Assembly: GCF_001298445.1 (NCBI RefSeq)
Contig: NZ_CP012036.1
Coordinates: forward strand, 5,703,524-5,767,523
Origin: Nostoc piscinale CENA21
Lineage (GTDB): Bacteria > Cyanobacteriota > Cyanobacteriia > Cyanobacteriales > Nostocaceae
DNA length: 64,000 nucleotides
Reading direction: 5' to 3'
Below, in pieces: positions 55,720-63,147 of this stretch. Made by a program: the position numbers and the translations under genes. Under the pieces are notes generated by a model. That model ran no database searches. It was not told the origin of the DNA and was given only the letters and a program-made list of their open reading frames with translations. Each line of letters begins with the position of its first letter. Within the stretch, counting starts at the first letter, position 1.

Positions 55720-56418
55720 CTAATTGTTAGTACTTTTTTCAACACTCCTCCCAAATTCCTTCCTCTCTTTGTCCGTGAGAGGAGGAAGTTCTTCCTTGTA
55801 ATAAAAATTGCCTAATTTCTGACACTGATTGACATAAATTCGTCTTGCTGAATCACTTGCCCTCAAGTCCTGACGCAAAAGTAATTTAAATGATTTTTCA
55901 CGCTCCTTCAATTCTTTTGCTGCTACAAGAATTTCTGGTGATATGGCAGGATTTTCATAAGTAGAAGAAAGTTCTTCACTTGATGAATAGACACTTAGTC
56001 TATTGCCCGCAGGTTGAGTTAGAAGACGCTGGGTGTTATACGAACGCCATAGACCTAACTTTTCGCGCCGTAGTGACTCAATTTCAACCTCACCAACTCG
56101 GTCTGGAGTACTGCGCCGCACGTAGACAAAACAAGCTTTATCAGCCGCTACAGTCAAACTCACTTTTACACCATTACCATCAAAATAAAACGAGTCAATT
56201 AAGTCGTTCTCTGCACTAACTTCTCCAAGCTTCTCTTTATTTGATAAATCAGGTAACACTTCTGGATTTAGTGACGACGTAGCATTATTAACATTAGCTG
56301 AGGATAATGAAGGTGTAGGTGAAGGATTCGATTCTATAGCTGAAACTTTATTTTCTTTTTCTGGAGATGAACATCCAACCAGTAAGAATAATAATCCTAT
56401 AAATAAATATTTTTTCAT
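55720..56418 (-). CDS. Predicted lipoprotein
   Basis: A 232-aa protein with a type II signal: MKKYLFIGLLFLLVGCSSPE, with lipobox LVGC. ATG 56418 is chosen because the lipobox signal begins there. The rest is acidic and low in known motifs, with a Ser/Pro-rich linker (NPSPTPSLSSAN) and a globular C-terminal half (DKACFVYVRRSTPDRVGEVE). It is convergent with the 55045 gene across 4 bases. Function unknown; a surface-exclusion or envelope role is possible but untested. Confidence 0.68.
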   Translation of the reverse strand: MKKYLFIGLLFLLVGCSSPEKENKVSAIESNPSPTPSLSSANVNNATSSLNPEVLPDLSNKEKLGEVSAENDLIDSFYFDGNGVKVSLTVAADKACFVYVRRSTPDRVGEVEIESLRREKLGLWRSYNTQRLLTQPAGNRLSVYSSSEELSSTYENPAISPEILVAAKELKEREKSFKLLLRQDLRASDSARRIYVNQCQKLGNFYYKEELPPLTDKERKEFGRSVEKSTNN

Positions 56419-56459
56419 AAATATAAATTTGTCTTTATTAACCAACAGCAGAATATTAA

Positions 56460-57635
56460 TTATTGTTTTCCATTCAAACGACCTGTTTGATAAAACTCAA
56501 GAAGGTTAGGGAAAGCTCTTTGTAGCAACCAGTTCCGCCCAATTTCTGATTCGGGAATATTTGAAGTAGCCATGTAATAACCACTTCTGTAAGCAGCTAC
56601 ACCTAAACAACCTTGTAGGCTGGATATAGCCCGTGATGAAGTTGGGATAGCCATCAAATCTTGTATATGACTGGGATGATAATTTTGTCCTACCAGTAAA
56701 AAATGAACTAAAGTATGAACCAACTGGGATAAAACAACTGTTCGGTCTTGCCAACGTTCTAAATGAAACTTGATACAAAAGTAATCAGGTAAATCAGCTG
56801 CTTGAGATTCATCAAGGAATAAATCGCTTTGGCTTTCGATAAAATTAGAATCCAGACCTATAAACTGTTTGAGAAAAACAAGCGTTTTGCCCCAGCGTTC
56901 GTGTTCCTTAGTTTCAGGAGAGAACGCACCTTCTGAATACTGTGAACCATACTTTTCTTGAAGTTGTGCAACTGCCTCTTGATTGATATCATCTTGCCAG
57001 TCAGATTCAACAAAAAACTCTTTTAAAATATCTTTCAAATAAATGGATGAAAATTCACTAATATCCGGTGCTTCATCATTAAAATCGTCTTCATAAGTAT
57101 CAATAAGGAATTTCTCTAATTTGATTTCTAGCTCCTGCTTTCTATTAACTGGCAGTAATGATTTAGCGTCTTCTAACGATAAAGGAAAATCTAAATAAGG
57201 ATGACCTTTGGCTAAGTAAGAATCACCCAAATCTGCCAAACTTTCAAGCGCAATAGTCCGGGCAAAAAACTCATCTTGTGGGTGTACGCATATCCCGTCT
57301 AATTCTTTATCCACCAACATCATAGTAATTGCCAGTAGAGCAAACCATGAGGCATCGTGCAAACAAGTCGGCAAATCAGGAATTAAATCTACTAACTTCA
57401 GTTCTAAAATTTCTTCCCAAACGCCTATCCTAGCGGTATTAGAAACATCACAAAAATGCTCAACCTCTTCTCCAACAGATGTCTCTGCTAACCACGTAAG
57501 ATTTTCTACTTGCAAAGGTGAAGAGTAGTCAGGAGTTAGCTGATTTTGGCTGTCTTCATCGAACTGTATCCACATCAAAGCCAAGAGCATCAGCTTACAA
57601 ATACTTACTCGCTTCAGGAGAAGATATTCAAGCAT
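56460..57635 (-). CDS. Hypothetical protein
   Basis: A 391-aa acidic protein without a recognised family. It starts MLEYLLLKRVSICKLMLLAL, but the first codons may not be real since a later Met fits too. It has a mostly helical, Glu/Asp-rich body, with FHLERWQDRTVVLSQLVHTL and GYYMATSNIPESEIGRNWLL near the C-terminus. It lies 41 bases upstream of the lipoprotein gene on the same strand, so the two may be co-transcribed. Confidence 0.55.
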   Translation of the reverse strand: MLEYLLLKRVSICKLMLLALMWIQFDEDSQNQLTPDYSSPLQVENLTWLAETSVGEEVEHFCDVSNTARIGVWEEILELKLVDLIPDLPTCLHDASWFALLAITMMLVDKELDGICVHPQDEFFARTIALESLADLGDSYLAKGHPYLDFPLSLEDAKSLLPVNRKQELEIKLEKFLIDTYEDDFNDEAPDISEFSSIYLKDILKEFFVESDWQDDINQEAVAQLQEKYGSQYSEGAFSPETKEHERWGKTLVFLKQFIGLDSNFIESQSDLFLDESQAADLPDYFCIKFHLERWQDRTVVLSQLVHTLVHFLLVGQNYHPSHIQDLMAIPTSSRAISSLQGCLGVAAYRSGYYMATSNIPESEIGRNWLLQRAFPNLLEFYQTGRLNGKQ

Positions 57636-57869
57636 AAGTCATTACTTATAATTTTTAGATACATACGACGATATCGCGATACCACCATAGCACAAGATAA
57701 CTTGTCGTTCCTTAGTAAAAACCGCAATGCTATGAGAAACAGGGATAAAAAATAACTCACAAGTATGAAGCAAAAAGTGTGCTTTAAATAAAACAATTCG
57801 TCAAAATGATAAATCCTAAAAGAACTAATGCTGACGCAGCAATAAAAGAAATATATCAATTCTCGCGTT

Positions 57870-58253
57870 ATGAACTATATCAACAAAGTCATGCTAGTTG
57901 GCAGATGTGGACAAGAACCCGATCTGAAATATTTCGAGTCGGGCGCAGTTAAAGCTTCAATCTCTATTGCAGTAAGACCGCCTTACAGAAGTGAACAAGC
58001 CCTTTGGTTTGATTTAGTCGCTTGGGGAAATCAAGCAGAAGTGATTGGAAATTACGTTCGTAAAGGGACTCAGATTGCAATTACTGGTGAATTTGGATTT
58101 GATCGTTGGGCTGATAAAAATTCTGGCACTATGCGGCAAAAGCCTGTAATCACAATCAACACCATCGAATTACTAGGTTCACCCCGTAAGGAAGAATCTA
58201 CATCTACTTCTGTACCAAACGAAACACAGGCTGTAGCTAACGCAAATTTCTAG
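57870..58253 (+). CDS. ssb: Single-stranded DNA-binding protein (SSB), lacking an acidic tip
   Basis: A 127-aa SSB with an OB-fold: NKVMLVGRCGQEPDLKYFES, KASISIAV, WFDLVAWGNQAEVIGNYVRK, GTQIAITGEF and the typical final strands. The tail is short and ends VANANF: the acidic DDIPF-like tip that recruits partners is missing. The neighbouring SSB-like protein has such a tip (DEEPPF). A short hairpin follows. It is part of the plasmid replication block. Confidence 0.9.
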   Translation: MNYINKVMLVGRCGQEPDLKYFESGAVKASISIAVRPPYRSEQALWFDLVAWGNQAEVIGNYVRKGTQIAITGEFGFDRWADKNSGTMRQKPVITINTIELLGSPRKEESTSTSVPNETQAVANANF

Positions 58254-58262
58254 AAAATCACA

Positions 58263-58294
58263 AATCGCCTATACAGTATAAATCGTAGGCGATT
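58263..58294 (+). promoter_or_regulatory. 9-bp hairpin after ssb
   Basis: AATCGCCTA (58263-58271) pairs with TAGGCGATT (58286-58294). No T tract. It lies between ssb and the SSB-like gene and may be a processing or attenuation element. Confidence 0.4.
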
Positions 58295-58326
58295 AACCAT
58301 CTAATCAATCTACAAATTAAACGACC

Positions 58327-58746
58327 ATGATTCATAATACTGCAACTATTAATCTTAAATCAGTGAACACAACCCACGACAAAGAAGGTTCCTTGATTGC
58401 TTTTGGGATTGCTGAATTCTACTACCGTTCCAAGGAAGGAGTCGTTACTGACGAGATACCATTCCGTTCCAAAGGCGCACCTGCTGTCGTCATCAACGAA
58501 CAAGGGGAAGGCGTACATGGTACAGCAGAAGGATATCTTGATTTAGTGGTAGATAACAGGGGTGAGTACAAAGAAAAGATTGCCACATTCGTAATTAGAA
58601 ACTTTATCTCAGCACAACCGATTAACGAACTCACCCAAGTTAGCAAAAATTCTCACTCGCCCGAAACTCCCGATTTTGCCAAGGAACTACTCGAAGATAA
58701 CGTTACTTCGACAAATGAAGACCTAGACGAAGAACCCCCATTTTAG
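58327..58746 (+). CDS. Divergent SSB-like protein with an acidic SSB-type tip
   Basis: A 139-aa protein. Residues 1-100 have an OB-like beta layout (TATINLKSVNTT, GIAEFYYRSKEG, GYLDLVVDNRGEYKEKIATF), but no close family is recalled. The C-terminus EDLDEEPPF matches the SSB-tip pattern of acidic residues followed by P-P-F/I-P-F. It lies after ssb, whose own tip is missing, so one may bind DNA and the other recruit partners; this is inference. Confidence 0.55.
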   Translation: MIHNTATINLKSVNTTHDKEGSLIAFGIAEFYYRSKEGVVTDEIPFRSKGAPAVVINEQGEGVHGTAEGYLDLVVDNRGEYKEKIATFVIRNFISAQPINELTQVSKNSHSPETPDFAKELLEDNVTSTNEDLDEEPPF

Positions 58747-58759
58747 AACCAACTAACTG

Positions 58760-58811
58760 AATAATGCTAGTCCAGACAGGTTTACTGGTTTGAACTAGCG
58801 TTATTTTTTTT
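58760..58811 (+). terminator. Rho-independent terminator
   Basis: AATAATGCTAGT pairs with ACTAGCGTTATT (one mismatch) and is followed by TTTTTTTTC. It ends the ssb operon, 14 bases after the SSB-like stop. Confidence 0.88.
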
Positions 58812-58884
58812 CAAAAATCCAAAATAAAAATCCACTGTTTGGTAGAATCGCTGACATGGGTTCACAAAATCGCTTCATTAATAT

Positions 58885-59680
58885 ATGTCATCAACCAAAA
58901 TAATTGCCACTTTCAATCAGTCAGGTGGTGCAGCTAAGACGACTATTACACACAATCTTGGATACCACCTTGCTAAAAAACACCGTGTACTGCTTGTGGA
59001 TATGGACCCACAAGCATCACTAACAGCTTTTATGGGATTAGGGGAAGTCAAGCTGCAAACTGAACAAACTATCTATGGTGCGATCGCTGAAGAAACTCCC
59101 CTGTATATATGGGAAAAACCTATTCACGGGATGCACCTTGTACCAACAAATATCCAATTGGCAGGTACGGAGCAAAAAATTTTTTCATGACTTGACCATC
59201 GACAACCGCCAACGGCTCAAGTTTGTGCTATCAAATGTACTTGACCAGTATGATTATATTTTGATTGATTGCCCGCCTTCTCTAGGAATCCTAAGCATTA
59301 TGAGCTTAGTAGCCGCTTCACACGTTATTATTCCTGTTGAAACGCAATATAAGTGCTATCTTGGCACCAACCAACTGCTAGAAACAATTGCCCGACTTAA
59401 AAAAGGAGGACACCAGAAATTACAAATTGCCTGTATAATTCCAACCAAATACGATAATCGTAATCTTCAAGACACAGGAATACTGGAAGAAATTAAACAA
59501 CAGGTTGAAGGACGGATACACGTTACTGCCCCCATTCCTAAATCAACAGCTTTTCCTGACGCAACCCAAGCACATCTACCACTTGCACTCCACAAGAAAA
59601 ACCACCCCGCAGTTAGCATACTCGAAGAAATTACAAAATATATTACTCAACTGTCAGTAACTCAGGGACAAAGCCACTGA
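58885..59680 (+). CDS. parA: ParA partition ATPase, frameshifted
   Basis: Two frames (58885-59190 and 59075-59680) join into a 264-aa ParA if one base is removed from the A6T6 run at 59174-59185 (join LAGTEQKIFHDLTIDNRQRL). The Walker A reads FNQSGGAAKTT: the signature Lys of KGG is replaced by Ser and Gly-Lys by Ala-Lys, a variant typical of cyanobacterial plasmid ParA proteins. Later motifs are VLLVDMDPQASL, YILIDCPPSLGILS and HVIIPVETQYK. It partners with parB at 61256, now separated from it by the iscB element. Confidence 0.82.
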
Positions 59681-59699
59681 GCTTGTAAGAGAAATCAAG

Positions 59700-59887
59700 C
59701 AAGCTGTACTGACCAGTCTAAGTCTTAACTGACTACGTTTTTTGAGTCACGACACCGGAGAATGCGAAGCTAGTTTTCCGCTCTGTCATTTGCAATTAAA
59801 CAGTTTTAAAGTCACTGAAACAGTGTTGCAAGTGTAAAAAGCTCTTAAAACATTGACGAAGCTAACATTACCCGCAAGGAGGGACTA
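59700..59887 (+). ncRNA. Predicted omegaRNA of the iscB element
   Basis: The 207 non-coding bases between parA and iscB carry the layout of an omegaRNA, the guide RNA encoded upstream of iscB. GACACCGGAGAATGCG (~59749-59764) is followed by a structured stretch, a CACTGAAACAGTG hairpin (59813-59825) and a terminal CCGCAAGGAGGG that doubles as the iscB ribosome site. The guide would lie at the 5' end, in sequence near the element's left edge (~59700-59740). The exact 5' end is uncertain. Its presence upstream of an intact iscB makes an active guide system likely. Confidence 0.65.
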
Positions 59888-61171
59888 ATGTCCAAAGTAT
59901 TTGTTTTAGATACCGAAAAAAGACCCTTAGACCCAATTCATTCGGCGCAAGCTAGACAGTTATTACGAAACAAAAAAGCAGCAGTATTTCGGCGTTTTCC
60001 TTTCACAATTATTCTGAAAGAATCTAGAGCAGATGCATCTGTATCTGACTTGAGAATTAAGCTAGACCCTGGAGCTAAAATAACGGGAATAGCATTAGTC
60101 AATGATTCCACAGGTGAAGTAGTTTTTGCTGCTGATTTAAAGCATAGAGGCTTCGCTATCAGAGATGCTTTGATTTCCAGAAGGCAACTAAGACGTACTA
60201 GGAGGAATCGCAAAACACGATACAGAAAACCCAGATTTCTCAACAGAACTAGATCAGAAGGATGGTTAGCTCCTAGCCTTATGAGTCGGGTTCACAATGT
60301 TGAAACATGGGTAAACAGATTACGCAAATTCGCACCAATCACAGCGATTAGTACCGAATTAGTCAAGTTTGATATGCAATTAATGCGTAATCCTGAAATC
60401 GAAGGTAAGGAATATCAACAAGGTACGTTAGCTGGATATGAAACCAGAGAATTTCTTCTAGAAAAATGGAACAGACAATGCGCCTATTGTGGTATCAAAG
60501 ATATACCTTTACAGATTGAACACATTCACTCACGCTCAAAGGGAGGTTCTAATTCAATCACTAACCTTACTTTGAGTTGCGAAAAATGTAACGTCAAAAA
60601 AGGGACTAAAGATATTAAAGACTTTCTCAAAAAAGATCCCACTAGATTACAGAAAATTTTGGCACAAGCCAAGAAACCATTAGCTGATGCAGCAGCAGTC
60701 AATGCCACTAGATACAAACTTCTAGAGGTTTTAAAATCAACTGACTTACCCGTTGAGTGCGGTTCTGGTGGATTAACGAAGTTCAATAGAACTAATCAAC
60801 AATTACAAAAAACTCATTGGTTAGACGCTGCTTGTGTTGGTCAATCAACTCCAATATTAATTATCAAAGGTATCAAACCGTTGTTAATTACCGCTAATGG
60901 GCACGGAACAAGGCAGATGTGTAGAACTGACAAATTTGGATTTCCTAATAGATATGTTCCCAAACTGAAATTTATCAAAGGTTTTCAGACAGGTGATATT
61001 GTTAAAGCTGTTGTCACCAATGGAAAAAAAATTGGTGAATACATTGGACGTGTAGCTGTACGTTCTACAGGTAGCTTTAATATCTCTGCTCAGAGAGGAT
61101 TGATTCAAGGAATAAACTATAAGTTCTGTAAATCAATTCACAAAAAAGATGGTTACAGTTATTCAAGTTAA
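59888..61171 (+). CDS. iscB: IscB RNA-guided nuclease (Cas9 ancestor family)
   Basis: A 427-aa IscB. The N-terminal PLMP domain is MSKVFVLDTEKRPLDP then RNKKAAVFRRFPFTII. RuvC-I D60 is in IKLDPGAKITGIAL. A bridge helix RRQLRRTRRNRKTRYRKPRF follows. RuvC-II E157 is in AISTELVKFD. HNH has C198-x2-C201, catalytic H212 in IEHIHSRSKGG, and C231-x2-C234. RuvC-III is H310-WLD313. All catalytic residues are present. IscB uses an omegaRNA to cut DNA and helps keep IS200/IS605-type elements. No TnpA is nearby, so mobility would be in trans or lost. Confidence 0.9.
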   Translation: MSKVFVLDTEKRPLDPIHSAQARQLLRNKKAAVFRRFPFTIILKESRADASVSDLRIKLDPGAKITGIALVNDSTGEVVFAADLKHRGFAIRDALISRRQLRRTRRNRKTRYRKPRFLNRTRSEGWLAPSLMSRVHNVETWVNRLRKFAPITAISTELVKFDMQLMRNPEIEGKEYQQGTLAGYETREFLLEKWNRQCAYCGIKDIPLQIEHIHSRSKGGSNSITNLTLSCEKCNVKKGTKDIKDFLKKDPTRLQKILAQAKKPLADAAAVNATRYKLLEVLKSTDLPVECGSGGLTKFNRTNQQLQKTHWLDAACVGQSTPILIIKGIKPLLITANGHGTRQMCRTDKFGFPNRYVPKLKFIKGFQTGDIVKAVVTNGKKIGEYIGRVAVRSTGSFNISAQRGLIQGINYKFCKSIHKKDGYSYSS

Positions 61172-61255
61172 AAAGACCTCAGCGAATAAATTCGCTCCTG
61201 TCGCTTCCCTCTCAGGGCTAAAGCCTCTGAGTTTCCCGCTTACCGAGGATTTTGT
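61172..61255 (+). repeat. Hairpins at the right end of the iscB element
   Basis: AGCGAAT-AA-ATTCGCT (61181-61196) is a perfect hairpin. A second pairs CTCAGGGCT with AGCCTCTGAG (61211-61231). Subterminal hairpins are the usual right end of IS200/IS605-family elements. It lies between the iscB stop and the parB ATG (61256), so the element's right edge may be close to 61250. Confidence 0.5.
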
Positions 61256-62243
61256 ATGAGCCAAAAACGCGAACTAGAAAAACTTACTGGACTTGATAAT
61301 TTATTTGGAGATGAAGAAGAACAATCTTTATCTGATTCCACTTTACCTTTATCTCAAATTATCCTTCCGCCAAGTCAGCCCCGTCGCTATTTTGACCCCA
61401 TAAAACTCAAATCACTCGCTGACAGTATCAAGGAAGTAGGGTTACTAGAACCCATTGTCGTTAGAAAGATTCAGGAAGACAAGTACGAACTGGTCGCTGG
61501 TGAACGCCGTCTCAAAGCTTGTGAAATAGCAAAACTTGAGGAAATACCCGTAGTCATTATTGAGTGCGACGAGAAAAAAAGCTCGTAAACTACGCTTAGT
61601 TGAAAACCTCCAAAGGGAAGACCTCAATGCTTACGAGGAAACTATCGGAATTCTCGAATTACTAGCTGAAGAACTCGATATTGACCAAGAGACAGTGGTC
61701 AAACTGCTCTATGACATGAATAATGAAAGCAAAGGTAATTCTAACCATAACGTTATGGTTAGTGAAGAAGGACGAATCATACAAGATGTATTCTCGAAGT
61801 TAGGAAAAATTACTTGGCAGTCATTTGTAGCTAATCGTCTTCCTTTACTCAAACTCCATTTGGATATCCAAACTGCATTGCAAAAAGGCGAAATTGAATA
61901 CACAAAAGCTAAGGAAATCAACCGGATAAAAAATGATGATGAAAGACAGAAAGTTTTAAATAAAGCGATCGCAGAAGGTTTATCACTATCTGAAATTAGG
62001 ATTCTAGTAGTAAATATTCTTCAGCAACAGTCAGAAAATAAGCCATCATCTCATAACCAAGAGCAAAAAGAAAAAGCTGACAAAATATACAAAGCACTTA
62101 GAAAAAGTAAAATTTGGAATGATGAGAAAAAGCTAAAAAAAATTAATAAGCTTTTTGCTCAAATTGAAGCACTTCTAGAAGAAGAAAACAAAGATGATCC
62201 TTCTTTACAGCAAGGTAGTCTAGTCTCGGAGAACTCTTTGTAA
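61256..62243 (+). CDS. parB: ParB partition protein, frameshifted in an A7 run
   Basis: The frames 61256-61588 and 61560-62243 join into a 328-aa ParB if one A is removed from the A7 run at 61574-61580 (join ECDEKKARKLRLVENLQRED). The ParB nuclease-like domain contains PSQPRRYFDPIKLKSLADSI, GLLEPIVVRK, YELVAGERRLKACEIA and RLVENLQREDLNAYEE. The later HTH region and C-terminal dimer domain follow. It binds parS sites for segregation. A perfect 22-bp palindrome lies within the gene (61741). Confidence 0.82.
61741..61762. repeat. Perfect 22-bp palindrome inside parB
   Basis: CTAACCATAACGTTATGGTTAG is a perfect palindrome. It encodes part of ParB (SNHNVMVS). Such sites can serve as parS or an operator. 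I did not find a second exact copy elsewhere in the window by eye. Confidence 0.55.
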
Positions 62244-62550
62244 AAGGTACTGGATGGCTAGAAGTCAACTTATAGATTAAGTAATCGTTAGAGAGTATGT
62301 TAACTGAGCTATAAAGACTAATATAATCAGAACTGTGAAAATCTCGATTTAATAGTATTTTTGAAAACGGGTGTGGTCAAAACTAGTTGTTGGCTAGTAC
62401 TCAACGCTTAACCATTAACTGTCCGCTTGGCATAGATGTATGCCGGGGCAACTACCCACTTCTGACTACATCCCTTACAGTCGTATGAGCATTCATGCTA
62501 GTCTATTGCATACTTTTGCTTATTGACTAATAGCCCTAAAGCTTAACTTG
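62244..62550. other. Gene-free gap after parB
   Basis: The 307-base gap has no convincing frame. A stretch TGCCGGGGCAACTACCCAC (~62441-62459) is GC-richer than its flanks and resembles a mobile-element edge, but no inverted-repeat end or RNA could be assigned. Confidence 0.3.
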
Positions 62551-63147
62551 TTAACGATGATGCTTGTGAAGTTGTTCATAATCCTCAAGAGTATCTACAT
62601 CAATAACTCCCTCAGCAAAATAAATGCTTGAACAGTTTGAATAATGCTGACGAATGATTTTTCTAGCACCGATATCATCCTGAAGAAGAGCTAGTTCTGA
62701 AAATAACGTTTTGTGAAATATAGTAGGAACACCAAGGATACCCGCGTATTCCGAAGCAACTATCATCGAATTTGTAGCTTGATATCTTGTAACAAGTTGA
62801 TTAATCAGGTCGGAGGAAACAAACGGTTGATCGCATAACATCAGTACGATCGCTTCAATCTCAGATGCGATCGCCTCAATAGCATTTAGTCCACATCGAA
62901 TGGAACTGGCCATACCAGTTGACCATTTTTGATTATAAACAATGTGGATATCTAAATTTCTCAGATGCGGCTCAATAGTTTCGACGTAAGCACCCAACAC
63001 AACAACAACTGGCCGACACTGAGAATTAATCGCCGCTTCCGTGATATGTCGAATTAGTGATTTACCTTGGTAAGCTAGGATCTGTTTAGGCTGACCAAGC
63101 CTTGTAGAAGCGCCTGCTGCCAAAATTATAATGCCAATGTTAGACAT
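62551..63147 (-). CDS. MocA-like molybdenum cofactor nucleotidyltransferase
   Basis: A 198-aa NTP-transferase of the MobA/MocA fold. The signature is LAAGASTRLGQPKQILAYQG, with LMLCDQPFVSSDLI and the C-terminal DVDTLEDYEQL. Such proteins attach CMP (MocA) to molybdopterin for xanthine-dehydrogenase-type enzymes. It overlaps the XdhC-like gene by 22 bases on the same strand and fits its role in cofactor maturation. It is chromosome-type cargo. Confidence 0.8.
   Translation of the reverse strand: MSNIGIIILAAGASTRLGQPKQILAYQGKSLIRHITEAAINSQCRPVVVVLGAYVETIEPHLRNLDIHIVYNQKWSTGMASSIRCGLNAIEAIASEIEAIVLMLCDQPFVSSDLINQLVTRYQATNSMIVASEYAGILGVPTIFHKTLFSELALLQDDIGARKIIRQHYSNCSSIYFAEGVIDVDTLEDYEQLHKHHR

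Noticed and set aside
57614..57859. 81-aa minus-strand frame upstream of ssb
   Set aside because: It is hydrophobic and AT-derived (phenylalanine, leucine and isoleucine codons), overlaps the 56460-57635 gene and lies where the ssb promoter is expected.
62430..62530. Group II intron or IS end after parB
   Set aside because: The GC-richer stretch around 62440-62460 lacks a domain V-like hairpin, a reverse transcriptase frame or paired terminal repeats, so it was only noted as a gap.
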